Origin: CAZOWL01 sp964583605
Lineage (GTDB): Bacteria > Pseudomonadota > Gammaproteobacteria > Chromatiales > Chromatiaceae
Direction of reading: 5' to 3'
Assembly: GCA_964583605.1 (NCBI GenBank)
Contig: CAZOWL010000110.1
Coordinates: forward strand, 1 to 12,410
Length of the DNA stretch: 12,410 nt
Shown: in pieces, positions 1 through 6,799 of the stretch
Numbering within the stretch: position 1 is the first letter of the stretch
Layout of the letters: every line of letters starts with the position of its first letter
The notes under the pieces: model-generated
Seen by the model: only the letters and a program-made list of their open reading frames with translations
Databases searched by the model: none
What the model was told of the DNA's origin: nothing
Made by a program: the position numbers and the translations under genes

Positions 1-3
1 CAA

Positions 4-24
4 CCCTCTCCCAGAGGGCGAGGG
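4..24. repeat. Short imperfect inverted repeat (ccctctccc type)
   Basis: CCCTCTCCC and GGGCGAGGG face each other across the 3-base loop AGA, with one mismatched pair, so the transcript could form a 9-bp stem. No T-run follows on either side, which argues against a simple intrinsic terminator. Similar ccctctccc/gagggcgaggg palindromes are common as dispersed intergenic repeats in GC-rich proteobacteria. The rest of positions 1-193 contains no gene that I can support. Confidence 0.45.
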
Positions 25-181
25 AGCGAAGGTGCTACGCGATTTTCATGGTAACCATCATGCAGGGCGACGGTACGCAATGCGCACGGTGCGCGGCTCA
101 GGAGCCAAGTGTAACTACGGCCGGCTCGGCTGAAGGGGTAATAAGGCCGGTCGTGCGCAGCGCCGCTGCGGCTGGGCGGGT

Positions 182-187
182 TAGAAT
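182..187 (+). promoter_or_regulatory. Possible -10 hexamer of srkA (leaderless mRNA)
   Basis: TAGAAT matches the sigma70 -10 consensus at five of six positions. It ends 6 bases before the GTG start at 194, so transcription would begin at or next to the start codon. No Shine-Dalgarno sequence is visible before that GTG, which fits a leaderless transcript. No good -35 hexamer is seen at the expected distance, so the call is tentative. Confidence 0.35.
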
Positions 188-193
188 GGGCCG

Positions 194-1183
194 GTGAGCG
201 GATCATCGACCACCCCCTATACCGACCTGAGCCCCGATCGCATCCTGGACGCGATCGAGCAGCTCGGCTTGCTGACCGACGGGCGCCTTCTCGCCCTCAA
301 TAGCTACGAGAACCGCGTCTATCGGATCGGCCTCGAGGGTGAGGCCCCGATCGTCGCGAAGTTCTATCGCCCGCATCGCTGGTCTGATGAGCAGATCCTG
401 GAGGAGCATCGCTTCACGGCCGAGCTCGCCGCACATGAGATCCCTGCGGTCCCGCCCCTCGAGCTCCATGGCCGCACGCTGCATCACCACGCCGGATTTC
501 GCCTCGCGCTGACACCGATGCGCGGCGGCCGGGCACCCGAGCTCGATGACCTCGCAGTGCTCACTTGGCTCGGCCGCTACATCGGGCGCATCCACGCGAT
601 CGGCGCCATGCGGCCCTTCCAGGTCCGCCCAACGCTCGACATCCACACGTTTGGCGAGGCATCTCGCGATCTATTGCTCGATGGGGACTGGTTGCCTATC
701 GATCTCAAATCCCGATTTCGTCAGGTCGTCGATCAGGCCCTCGACGGCGTGCGTGCCGCCTTCAACGAGACCGGGCGGGTCGCCTCGATTCGCCTGCACG
801 GCGACTGCCATCAAGGCAATATCCTCTGGACCGCGGCTGGCCCGCATTTCGTCGACTTTGACGATGCCCGCCAAGGGCCTGCTGTGCAGGACCTCTGGAT
901 GCTCCTCTCGGGCGACCGATTGGCGATGAGTCGTCAGTTGAGCCAAGTCCTCGCGGGCTACGAGACCTTTCACCCGTTCAACGACCGAGAGCTCCACCTC
1001 GTCGAGGCCCTGCGTACGCTGCGGCTCATCCGTCACGCCGCATGGCTCGCGCAGCGCTGGCAGGACCCGGCCTTCCCGATCGCCTTTCCCTGGTTTGGCA
1101 CCCATCACTACTGGCAAGGCGAGATCCACCAACTGGAAGAGCAGATCGAGACGATGGCTCGAGGGCCGCTGCCGCGCTGGTAG
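194..1183 (+). CDS. srkA: Stress response serine/threonine kinase SrkA (YihE/RdoA family)
   Basis: This is a 329-residue protein of the usual SrkA length (E. coli about 328). It has an aminoglycoside-phosphotransferase/choline-kinase-like fold and phosphorylates serine or threonine in the cytoplasm; in E. coli it counters stress-induced death and works with Cpx-linked envelope responses. Visible motifs are LNSYENRVY (35-43, nucleotide loop), AKFYRP with the likely ATP-binding lysine K56, catalytic HGDCHQGN (202-209, D204 and N209) and metal-binding FVDFDD (219-224, D221). The GTG start at 194 gives the conserved N-terminus at the correct distance; no ribosome site precedes it. E. coli yihE is followed by dsbA, but here the next gene is convergent phoR 59 bases away, so srkA appears monocistronic. 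The conserved motifs are all intact. Confidence 0.93.
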   Translation: MSGSSTTPYTDLSPDRILDAIEQLGLLTDGRLLALNSYENRVYRIGLEGEAPIVAKFYRPHRWSDEQILEEHRFTAELAAHEIPAVPPLELHGRTLHHHAGFRLALTPMRGGRAPELDDLAVLTWLGRYIGRIHAIGAMRPFQVRPTLDIHTFGEASRDLLLDGDWLPIDLKSRFRQVVDQALDGVRAAFNETGRVASIRLHGDCHQGNILWTAAGPHFVDFDDARQGPAVQDLWMLLSGDRLAMSRQLSQVLAGYETFHPFNDRELHLVEALRTLRLIRHAAWLAQRWQDPAFPIAFPWFGTHHYWQGEIHQLEEQIETMARGPLPRW

Positions 1184-1242
1184 TGGCTGGTGAACCTTGC
1201 GGGCATCAAATGCGAGGTGTCGGGCCGCGGCGAGGTCTCAGC

Positions 1243-2640
1243 TCAGCCCGCTCTGCGCCTCTCCGCCGAGGGGCGGCGCAGGGCGCGTGAGGCCGGGAAG
1301 CGGCAGGTGAAGGTGCTCCCCTTCCCTACTTCGCTCTCGATCAGCAGGCGGGCATTGTGACGGTTCAGGACATGCTTGACGATGGCGAGCCCGAGTCCGG
1401 TGCCACCAGAGAGACGCGAGCGGGCCTTGTCGACCCGATAGAAGCGCTCCGTCAGGCGTGGCAGGTGCTCTGGCGGTATGCCCTCGCCATTATCAGCGAC
1501 GGCGAAATAGGCACCCTCGGCGTCGGCCTGCCAAGTCACTTGGATCTCGCTGCCCGCCGCCGTATGCTTGACCGCATTGAAGATCAGATTCGAGAAGGCG
1601 CTACGGAGCTCGGCCTGGTAGCCTGCGATCATCAAATCCCGGTCGATCTCAGCGGCTAACGAATGCTTGCCCTCGCTCAGCGCGTGCGCCTCATGCAGCA
1701 GCTGCTGCAAATCGGCCCAAACATCGACTGGCTGCGCCTTGGCCGACTGATCGGCCATCTCGAGCCGAGACAATGTCAGGAGGTCTTCGATGATCGATCG
1801 CATCCGTTCAGACTGGTTGCGCATCAATAGCAATGGCCGGCGGTGGCCCTCCGGTGTGTGCGGCGAGTCGGCCAGACTCTCGAGAAACCCGGCGATGACG
1901 GTCAACGGCGTCCTCAGCTCGTGTGAGGCATTGGCGACGAAATCGCGCCGGATCACATTCAAATGATAGATCTTGGTAATATCCCGCGCCACGACCAGGC
2001 GCTGGCGCTTGCGCTCCCCGAACGGTGTAATCCGCAGTGACAGCATGATAGTGCGGTTGTGCCGCGGCGCCAGATCCAACGGGCGCATGTACTCCCCGAC
2101 ATCGATGATGTCGTCCAGCTCGGGATGGCGCAGGATCTCGGTCAGCGGCCGGCCATCGTCGCGGGGCCAGTAGACCGCCATCAGCGGGCCCGCCGCCGGG
2201 TTGGCCCACTCGATGCGCTTGTGCTTGTCGAGTATCACGAGCGCATCCGGCACGGAGTTCGCCGCCTCCCGGAAGCGGCGCCCGAAACGGACCTGGCGCT
2301 TGCGCCGTTTACGCCGGCGCTGCTGGTACTGGGCGATGGTCCGGTAGATCTCGCCCCAGAGACCACGCGGGAAGGGCGGTGCAAGCCGATGCCGACGCCG
2401 CACCAACACCGATACGCGAGCCAACTGATAGAGGTGCCGGGCGAGATACGGAAGCAGCACAATCGGCCAAATCCAGCGCCCGCCGACGCCGAACAGCACC
2501 AGAATCAGACCGCCCGCGAGAAGCGCCCCCAACAGAGCCAGCTCGAAGGACAGTGGCTCGCGCAGCGCACCCAGTGTCCGCCAGCGGATCCCGGCCCTGG
2601 GCGAGTCACCCGTCATCTGCTTGCCGCTGCCCCCGGTCAT
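1243..2640 (-). CDS. phoR: Phosphate regulon sensor histidine kinase PhoR
   Basis: PhoR is the membrane kinase that phosphorylates PhoB when phosphate is scarce and, with the Pst transporter and PhoU, keeps it off when phosphate is plentiful. The 465-residue protein has a hydrophobic N-terminal hairpin (about 33-68) with no large periplasmic domain, as in PhoR. It continues with a basic linker (107-124), a PAS domain (about 125-220), the H-box NASHELRTP (phospho-acceptor H240), N-box NLIFNAVKHT (351-360), G1 DNGEGIP (383-389) and G2 GGTGLGLAI (412-420). Its ATG overlaps the phoB stop as ATGA, indicating translational coupling. A second ATG lies at codon 9, so the exact start is not certain. 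The Arg/Ala-rich tail (about 452-465) after the kinase core looks like a local extension. The gene ends 59 bases from convergent srkA. Confidence 0.95.
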   Translation of the reverse strand: MTGGSGKQMTGDSPRAGIRWRTLGALREPLSFELALLGALLAGGLILVLFGVGGRWIWPIVLLPYLARHLYQLARVSVLVRRRHRLAPPFPRGLWGEIYRTIAQYQQRRRKRRKRQVRFGRRFREAANSVPDALVILDKHKRIEWANPAAGPLMAVYWPRDDGRPLTEILRHPELDDIIDVGEYMRPLDLAPRHNRTIMLSLRITPFGERKRQRLVVARDITKIYHLNVIRRDFVANASHELRTPLTVIAGFLESLADSPHTPEGHRRPLLLMRNQSERMRSIIEDLLTLSRLEMADQSAKAQPVDVWADLQQLLHEAHALSEGKHSLAAEIDRDLMIAGYQAELRSAFSNLIFNAVKHTAAGSEIQVTWQADAEGAYFAVADNGEGIPPEHLPRLTERFYRVDKARSRLSGGTGLGLAIVKHVLNRHNARLLIESEVGKGSTFTCRFPASRALRRPSAERRRAG

Positions 2641-3320
2641 TTGTCCGAGAAACGATACCCGACCCCGCGCACCGTCTGCAGAAGCCGATCGTGTCCGCTT
2701 TCCTCGAGGGCCTTGCGCAGCCGCCGGACATGGACATCGACGGTACGCTCCTCAACATACACCTGATCACCCCAGACCTGATCGAGGAGCTGCGAGCGGC
2801 TGAATGCACGATCGGCATGAGTCATGAAGAAATGCAGCAGACGGTACTCGGTCGGCGCAATCTCGATCGCGCGGCCGTTCGCGCTGACCCGATGACTGAT
2901 ATTATCGATCCGCAGTCCGCCAATCTCGACATCGTCGGCCACATCCTCGACCTTGATTCGGCGCAGCACCGCGTGCACGCGCGCGACGAGCTCACGCGGC
3001 GAGAAGGGCTTGGCGATGTAGTCGTCTGCCCCGGTATCGAGGCCCTTGACACGGTCATCTTCCTCGCCCCGCGCACTGACCATGATGACGGGCAGCGTCC
3101 GCGATTTCGGGCTCTGCTTGAGCTGCTGCGCCAGCTCAAGCCCCGAGCGCCCAGGAAGCATCCAGTCGAGCAGCAACAGATCGGGGTTCTCCGTTGTGAG
3201 GAGCTTTCGCGCCTCATCGGCATGTCCGGCCTCAATGACGCGGAACTCCGCCTCTTCCAGTGCGAAGCGAATCACCTCACGGATATCCGGCTCATCGTCG
3301 ACAATAAGGATCGTGGCCAT
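2637..3320 (-). CDS. phoB: Phosphate regulon response regulator PhoB
   Basis: PhoB is the OmpR-type transcription factor that binds Pho boxes after phosphorylation by PhoR. From the ATG at 3320 the protein has 227 residues, close to the family norm of about 229. The receiver domain (about 1-120) shows the acidic pair D8/D9, phospho-acceptor D52 in LLLLDWMLPG, S82 and K104 in the AKPF motif. The C-terminal winged helix (about 128-226) carries EYRLLHFF, RSQLLDQVWG and VDVHVRRLRKAL, ending RGVGYRFSDK. The frame is open to a TTG at 3335, but MATILIVDDE is the typical N-terminus, so the ATG at 3320 is preferred. No strong Shine-Dalgarno precedes either start. A Pho box plus -10 lies about 45-78 bases upstream, implying autoregulation. 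The stop overlaps the phoR start by 4 bases. Confidence 0.96.
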   Translation of the reverse strand: MATILIVDDEPDIREVIRFALEEAEFRVIEAGHADEARKLLTTENPDLLLLDWMLPGRSGLELAQQLKQSPKSRTLPVIMVSARGEEDDRVKGLDTGADDYIAKPFSPRELVARVHAVLRRIKVEDVADDVEIGGLRIDNISHRVSANGRAIEIAPTEYRLLHFFMTHADRAFSRSQLLDQVWGDQVYVEERTVDVHVRRLRKALEESGHDRLLQTVRGVGYRFSDK

Positions 3321-3364
3321 AGATTCGATGGTCAATCAGGATTACGACTGTCAGCGGTGGCGGA

Positions 3365-3398
3365 ATTTTATTTACAGCGGGTTACAGCCAGGTTACGG
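3365..3398 (-). promoter_or_regulatory. Pho box and -10 element of phoB
   Basis: Read on the minus strand, positions 3398-3381 are CCGTAACCTGGCTGTAAC. These are two 7-base direct repeats (CCGTAAC, CTGTAAC) separated by 4 bases, the 11-base periodicity of PhoB half-sites (consensus CTGTCAT-N4-CTGTCAT). Ten bases further is TAAAAT (3370-3365), a five-of-six match to the -10 consensus. This 10-base gap is the arrangement of E. coli pho promoters, where the box replaces the -35. A third CTGTAAA lies in the gap (3377-3371). Transcription would start near 3358, giving a leader of about 38 bases before the phoB ATG. Confidence 0.75.
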
Positions 3399-3456
3399 CG
3401 GTTCCGCGGATGGCCCGCGCTATCTGTGCCTGTCGATCCGATTCTCGCCGTCAAGC

Positions 3457-3462
3457 AAGGAG
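3457..3462 (+). promoter_or_regulatory. Ribosome binding site that sets the MBL hydrolase start
   Basis: AAGGAG lies 10 bases before the GTG at 3473. The frame is open further upstream to an ATG at 3410, but that would place this site inside the coding region and add about 21 low-complexity Arg/Ser-rich residues not expected before an MBL fold. The site therefore favours the GTG. Confidence 0.7.
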
Positions 3463-3472
3463 AAGTCTCAAG

Positions 3473-4282
3473 GTGTCCTCTTTAAGCTTGCGTTTTCTTG
3501 GTGTCGGCAACGCCCAAGCCGCCGTGCTGGGCTCGTCTTCAGCCGTGCTGGAACGCAGCGGCCGACCGATCTTGTTGATCGATTGCGGCCCCGACACGCT
3601 CGAGAGCTATCTGGACGCCTACGGAGAGCTGCCTACGAGCCTGTTCGTCACGCATGCACACCTGGACCACGTCGGTGGCCTTGAGGGCCTCTTTTACCGG
3701 GTGACCACTGGACAGTGCAACCGACTGACCCCACCGCGCCTTTACTGCCCCGTGACCTTGGTGTCCGTATTGCAGCGCCGCCTGGCCGACTACCCCAACA
3801 TCCTCGCCGAGGGGGGCAGCAATTTCTGGGATGCCTTCCAGCTGGTGCCTGTTAGTGAGCGGTTCTGGCATGAGGGCCTGACCTTCAGCGTCTTTCCGGT
3901 CCGTCATCACGAGCATCTGTCCGCGTTCGGCCTCGGCCTGGCCGGACGCTTCCTCTACACCGGCGACACCCGGCCAATCCCCGAGGTGCTAAGCCATTAT
4001 GCGGCACGCGGCGAGTGGATCTTTCATGATTGTGCGAGCCGGCGGAATCCCTCTCATACCGGTGTCGAGGACATCCCAATCGAGTACCAGTCCGAGCAAT
4101 GGCACCGCATGGTCTTTTACCACTACGAGTCGAAGGAGGCCGGGCGGCTGATCGAGGGCCTCGGGTATCGCATCGCCCACCGCGGCGAGCGCTTCGACTT
4201 GACTTCTTCCCCGGGCGCGAGCGCGGGTCGCGATGCCGAGGAGGGCGCCGACGTATTGATCCGCCTCGAGACCGCGAGCTGA
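3473..4282 (+). CDS. Metallo-beta-lactamase-fold hydrolase (RNase Z-like)
   Basis: From the GTG at 3473 this is a 269-residue protein, beginning with the strand SLRFLGVGNAQ typical of RNase Z/PhnP-like MBL enzymes. Metal ligands are visible: HAHLDH (61-66, the HxHxDH motif), a histidine cluster HHEH (145-148), D165 in YTGDTRP and a late histidine near 217 (FYHYES). The cluster FHDCASRR (184-191) is also reminiscent of this superfamily. These residues point to a di-zinc hydrolase acting on a phosphodiester or related ester; the substrate cannot be read from the sequence. It has no signal peptide and is probably cytoplasmic. It diverges from phoB, with the Pho box in the gap between them. Its own transcription signals are not clear. 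The family call is firm, the specific function open. Confidence 0.88.
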   Translation: MSSLSLRFLGVGNAQAAVLGSSSAVLERSGRPILLIDCGPDTLESYLDAYGELPTSLFVTHAHLDHVGGLEGLFYRVTTGQCNRLTPPRLYCPVTLVSVLQRRLADYPNILAEGGSNFWDAFQLVPVSERFWHEGLTFSVFPVRHHEHLSAFGLGLAGRFLYTGDTRPIPEVLSHYAARGEWIFHDCASRRNPSHTGVEDIPIEYQSEQWHRMVFYHYESKEAGRLIEGLGYRIAHRGERFDLTSSPGASAGRDAEEGADVLIRLETAS

Positions 4283-4310
4283 CCAGGATGGCCGCATCCT
4301 CGACGAAGAC

Positions 4311-4476
4311 GGTTCCGACGATGGCCGTTTCCGTGATAATTTTTGGCTCGCGATCGGAACCGCAAAGGCGCAAGGGACAAGAAGGAAGACAGTGCCGTGC
4401 CTAGTACACATGGGCCATCATGCAGATGGCTGCCCCGCCTAAACCTCACATTGCAACCCTTCGCGTTCTTTGCGGT
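4311..4476. repeat. Intergenic inverted repeats, accgcaaag type
   Basis: The 248-base gap between the MBL and NUDIX genes holds two nested structures. GGTTCCGA (4311-4318) is matched by TCGGAACC (4354-4361) across 35 bases that include TAATTTTTGG. Next, ACCGCAAAGGCGCAAGGG (4359-4376) faces CCCTTCGCGTTCTTTGCGGT (4457-4476), an imperfect inverted repeat whose outer 9 bases match exactly. Sequences built on accgcaaag(g/a)cgc are frequent in proteobacterial intergenic regions as dispersed repeats. No transposase is present. The arms could also pair in mRNA between the two genes. I see no coding region here. Confidence 0.55.
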
Positions 4477-4515
4477 GCAATCAGTTCTTTCGGGTAATGC
4501 CAGCGTCGATGTCGC

Positions 4516-4522
4516 GGGAGGA
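4516..4522 (+). promoter_or_regulatory. Strong ribosome binding site that sets the NUDIX TTG start
   Basis: GGGAGGA ends 8 bases before the TTG at 4531. Its strength and spacing support a rare TTG initiation codon for the NUDIX gene. Confidence 0.8.
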
Positions 4523-4530
4523 CAGCTGAG

Positions 4531-5064
4531 TTGACAGGCCAAGATAGGGAGCGAAGAACCGTATTCCGCGGGCGAATCGTCGAGGTCGGAATCGAAGACG
4601 TGACCCTGCCGAACGGCCGGGATACGGCGCTGGAGATCATCCGCCACCCCGGCGGCGCGGCCGCGGTTGCGCTAGATGCCGAGGATCGTGTTTGCCTGCT
4701 GCGGCAATATCGACACGCCGCGGGCGGGTGGCTGTGGGAGCTGCCTGCCGGAAAGATCGAATCGGGCGAGCCGCCGCTTGTGACGGCGCGCAGGGAGTTG
4801 GCCGAAGAGGCCGGGCTCGCCGCCGACGACTGGACCGACCTTGGGCGGCTGCATAGCTCGCCGGGGGTCTTCACTGAGATGATCTATCTCTACCTCGCGC
4901 GCGATCTGCAGACACTTGGCCATGACCACGACACGGACGAGGTAATCGAGATCCATTGGCTGCCGCTCGAGCAGGCACTCGCGTGGTGCCTGTCTGGGGA
5001 GATCACCGACGCCAAGACCCTCGTCGGGCTTTACCGCGCCGCGGCCGGCCCTCTTAGGCGCTGA
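4531..5064 (+). CDS. NUDIX hydrolase, ADP-ribose pyrophosphatase-like
   Basis: This 177-residue NUDIX enzyme resembles the ADP-ribose pyrophosphatase (NudF-like) group, which splits ADP-ribose to AMP and ribose 5-phosphate with magnesium. The NUDIX box GX5EX7REUXEEXGU is complete at 74-96: G74, E80, then RELAEEAGL (88-96). It is preceded by LLRQYRHAAGGWLWELPAGKIE (57-78), characteristic of ADP-ribose and nucleotide-sugar hydrolases, and followed by SSPGVFTE (109-116), a loop typical of this subgroup. The TTG start is backed by the strong site at 4516-4522. The broken amidotransferase gene begins 7 bases downstream, so the two were probably cotranscribed. Substrate preference (ADP-ribose, GDP-mannose or another sugar nucleotide) is not certain from motifs alone. 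Confidence 0.92.
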   Translation: MTGQDRERRTVFRGRIVEVGIEDVTLPNGRDTALEIIRHPGGAAAVALDAEDRVCLLRQYRHAAGGWLWELPAGKIESGEPPLVTARRELAEEAGLAADDWTDLGRLHSSPGVFTEMIYLYLARDLQTLGHDHDTDEVIEIHWLPLEQALAWCLSGEITDAKTLVGLYRAAAGPLRR

Positions 5065-5071
5065 CGACGCC

Positions 5072-5413
5072 ATGCGCATCCAATGCCTACAGCACGTCCC
5101 GTTCGAAGGCCCCACCGCCATTGCCGACTAGGCAGCGGAGCGCGGCCACACGCTGACGCCACTGCTCGATGGCGCCGCGCCGCCGTCACCACCGACCTAC
5201 GATTGGCTGGTCGTCATGGGCGGGCCGATGCGTGTCCACGACGTGCGCGAGCACGCCTGGCTCAATGACGAGAAGGCCTGTCTGCGGGAGGCACTCGCGG
5301 CACGGAAGACCATCATTGGGGTCTGCCTCGGTGCCCAATTGCTGGCCGAGGCGCTTGGTGCGCGGGCCTATCCGAACGCACTCAAGGAGATCGGCTGGAT
5401 GCCGATCGACTGA
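5072..5413 (+). pseudogene. Broken class I glutamine amidotransferase (GuaA-type domain)
   Basis: Reading from ATG 5072 gives a recognisable stand-alone class I glutamine amidotransferase: MRIQCLQHVPFEGPTAIAD at the start, DWLVVMGGPMRVHD (44-57), the nucleophile elbow GVCLGAQ (C85) and KEIGWMPI near the end. Two defects are visible. Codon 20 is TAG (5129-5131), where the family normally has tryptophan (DWAA-RGH), a single TGG-to-TAG change. The frame then stops at TGA 5411-5413 just after GWMPI. About half the usual protein is absent, including the FHWHG-like region and the QFH-E segment supplying the catalytic His and Glu. Only 19 bases separate this stop from the convergent DUF502 gene, so the missing half is not simply shifted in frame here. 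No in-frame restart would give a working enzyme. It sits 7 bases after the NUDIX stop. Confidence 0.85.
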
Positions 5414-5432
5414 TCGAGCTTCGGCCTGGCAC

Positions 5433-6188
5433 TCAAGTGTCTGCAGGGGACGCCTCCGGCAGCGGACGCGAGGCGGTCTGGCCTGCGGTCGCTCGCCGAT
5501 CTGGCTGGCGCAGCGGCGCCGGTCCCAGGTTGGGGGCAACTCCCGCGGAGCGACGGAAGCGGATCTCCCCCGGCGCCGTGGTCCCGCCCGAGACGACAAA
5601 GGTCATGGCCTCGTCGACGGTCCAATCGAGCGGCACCAGCTCCTCCATCGGCAGGATCTCCAGATAGCCGCTCGTCGGATTCGGGGCCGTGGGGACATAG
5701 ACCGCCGCAAGCTCTTCTCCGGAATCCTGATCCTGGAAGGTGCGAGTGACAAAGCCCACTGTCTTCATGCCAGCGTTGGGAAACTCGATCAATACGACCT
5801 TCTTCGACAGACTGTTGTCGGATCGGAACGCATCGATCAGCTTCTTCGTCGCACTGTAGACGGTGGTGGCGATCGGAATCCGCGCAATCTGACCTTCCAT
5901 GAGAAGAAGCAGTCGTCGACCGACCATCCGGGTCATCGCCCAGCCGAGCAGGTAAAAGAGGCCTAGGGTGAGAAGAATCGCCAAGCCCGACGACAGCCAG
6001 GGCACCTCGACGATGACGCGGGCCAGATCCGGCGAGAACGGACGCACCGCGTTGGCCAGCAAAATGACCTTGGGTCGGCCAATGCCGGAGAGTAGGTCGA
6101 CAAAAAAATCGAACACGAAGACGGTGACCAGGATGGGGATTACCGTCAGAATCCCGGTGAGGAGATAGGACCGAATGTGACGCGCCAT
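5433..6188 (-). CDS. DUF502 family inner membrane protein
   Basis: This 251-residue protein has two strong transmembrane segments, about 8-30 (LLTGILTVIPILVTVFVFDFFV) and 66-86. A soluble domain follows, containing RIPIATTVYSATKKLIDAF (103-121), the conserved signature of DUF502 proteins, and AVYVPTAPNPTSGYLEILP further on. It begins MARHIRSYLLTGILTVIPI, a typical DUF502 start; GGGAG lies upstream but rather far (about 15 bases) from the ATG. Family members are widespread in bacteria and their molecular function is not established. The final 40 or so residues are rich in Pro, Ala and Arg (RQPDRRATAGQTASRPLPEASPADT) and look like a disordered tail beyond the usual domain. The tail ends 19 bases from the truncated amidotransferase. 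PsiE lies 173 bases upstream on the same strand; cotranscription is possible. Confidence 0.9.
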   Translation of the reverse strand: MARHIRSYLLTGILTVIPILVTVFVFDFFVDLLSGIGRPKVILLANAVRPFSPDLARVIVEVPWLSSGLAILLTLGLFYLLGWAMTRMVGRRLLLLMEGQIARIPIATTVYSATKKLIDAFRSDNSLSKKVVLIEFPNAGMKTVGFVTRTFQDQDSGEELAAVYVPTAPNPTSGYLEILPMEELVPLDWTVDEAMTFVVSGGTTAPGEIRFRRSAGVAPNLGPAPLRQPDRRATAGQTASRPLPEASPADT

Positions 6189-6361
6189 CTTGGTACCTGT
6201 TCGCTCCCTTTGAGTATGCGAGATTGGTGCCGACCTGGTCGGATAGCAAGAAAGGCCTCCGCCGTCGCCCGGTCCGCCGCCACTGGGATCTACCCAACGG
6301 CGACACGGCTAGGCACCAGGCACTGGCTCAGTTAAGACCTCAAAATCTCCGCATCGTGGCC

Positions 6362-6745
6362 CTAATGACCCGAGTCCATCCTGCGCCCCATCTCGGGGCG
6401 TCGCACCAGATAGTAGCCACCGATCAGCGTCCCCAGCAGCGCAGCTAGGCCAACGAGGTAGAGGGGGTCACCGGCCTTCGCCTCCAGATCGATGACGACG
6501 ATCTTTCGCGTCAAGGCCGTGATGGCGATCAACAACATCATCTCGGCATGGACCGCTTTGTCCATCATGTACATGTAGACGCTCGCCATGAGCTCGATCG
6601 CGATCAGCACGATCAGAAACACGCCGAAGACCTCGAACAGCTCGTCGAGCGCCAATAGAAAGCCTTCGCGACTCAGCAAATCCTTGTACAGAACAGCAAC
6701 GAGCTCGATGACCGCGATCACGGCCACCGCCGACATCAACACCAA
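6362..6745 (-). CDS. PsiE-like phosphate-starvation-inducible membrane protein
   Basis: About 127 residues with four predicted membrane helices (about 3-20, 37-56, 65-85, 95-114 from the TTG at 6745). The pattern VIELVAVLYKDLL, LIAIELMASVYMYM, AEMMLLIAITALTRKIVVID and LYLVGLAALLGTLIGGYYLVRR is that of the PsiE family (PF06146). E. coli psiE is induced by phosphate starvation but its function is unknown. The start is the problem. The frame is open upstream to a TAA at 6800-6802, and the extra residues (ending KAFHYFEKTLAGILL) look like a natural PsiE N-terminus, yet contain no ATG, GTG or TTG. The first usable codons are TTG 6745, GTG 6742, TTG 6739 and ATG 6736, none with a good ribosome site. 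No Pho box was seen upstream. Confidence 0.75.
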   Translation of the reverse strand: MVLMSAVAVIAVIELVAVLYKDLLSREGFLLALDELFEVFGVFLIVLIAIELMASVYMYMMDKAVHAEMMLLIAITALTRKIVVIDLEAKAGDPLYLVGLAALLGTLIGGYYLVRRPEMGRRMDSGH

Positions 6746-6799
6746 GAGGATGCCGGCCAGCGTCTTCTCGAAGTAGTGAAAGGCCTTATCGACGAAGAG

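Noticed and set aside
3410..3472. N-terminal extension of the MBL hydrolase from ATG 3410
   Set aside because: It has no ribosome site, encodes Arg/Ser-rich sequence unlike the family, and would bury the good AAGGAG site before GTG 3473.
2379..3485. Long plus-strand open frame (368 codons) opposite phoB and phoR
   Set aside because: It lies antisense to two fully recognisable genes, and its translation shows no family pattern; such frames are common opposite GC-rich genes.
5129..5131. In-frame TAG as a recoded (pyrrolysine or readthrough) codon
   Set aside because: The protein also lacks its catalytic C-terminal half, so readthrough would not restore an enzyme; nothing else suggests pyrrolysine use.
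5368..6306. Minus-strand frame of 312 codons overlapping the DUF502 gene
   Set aside because: It is a shifted frame of the DUF502 gene; the real frame has clear membrane helices and the family signature, this one does not.
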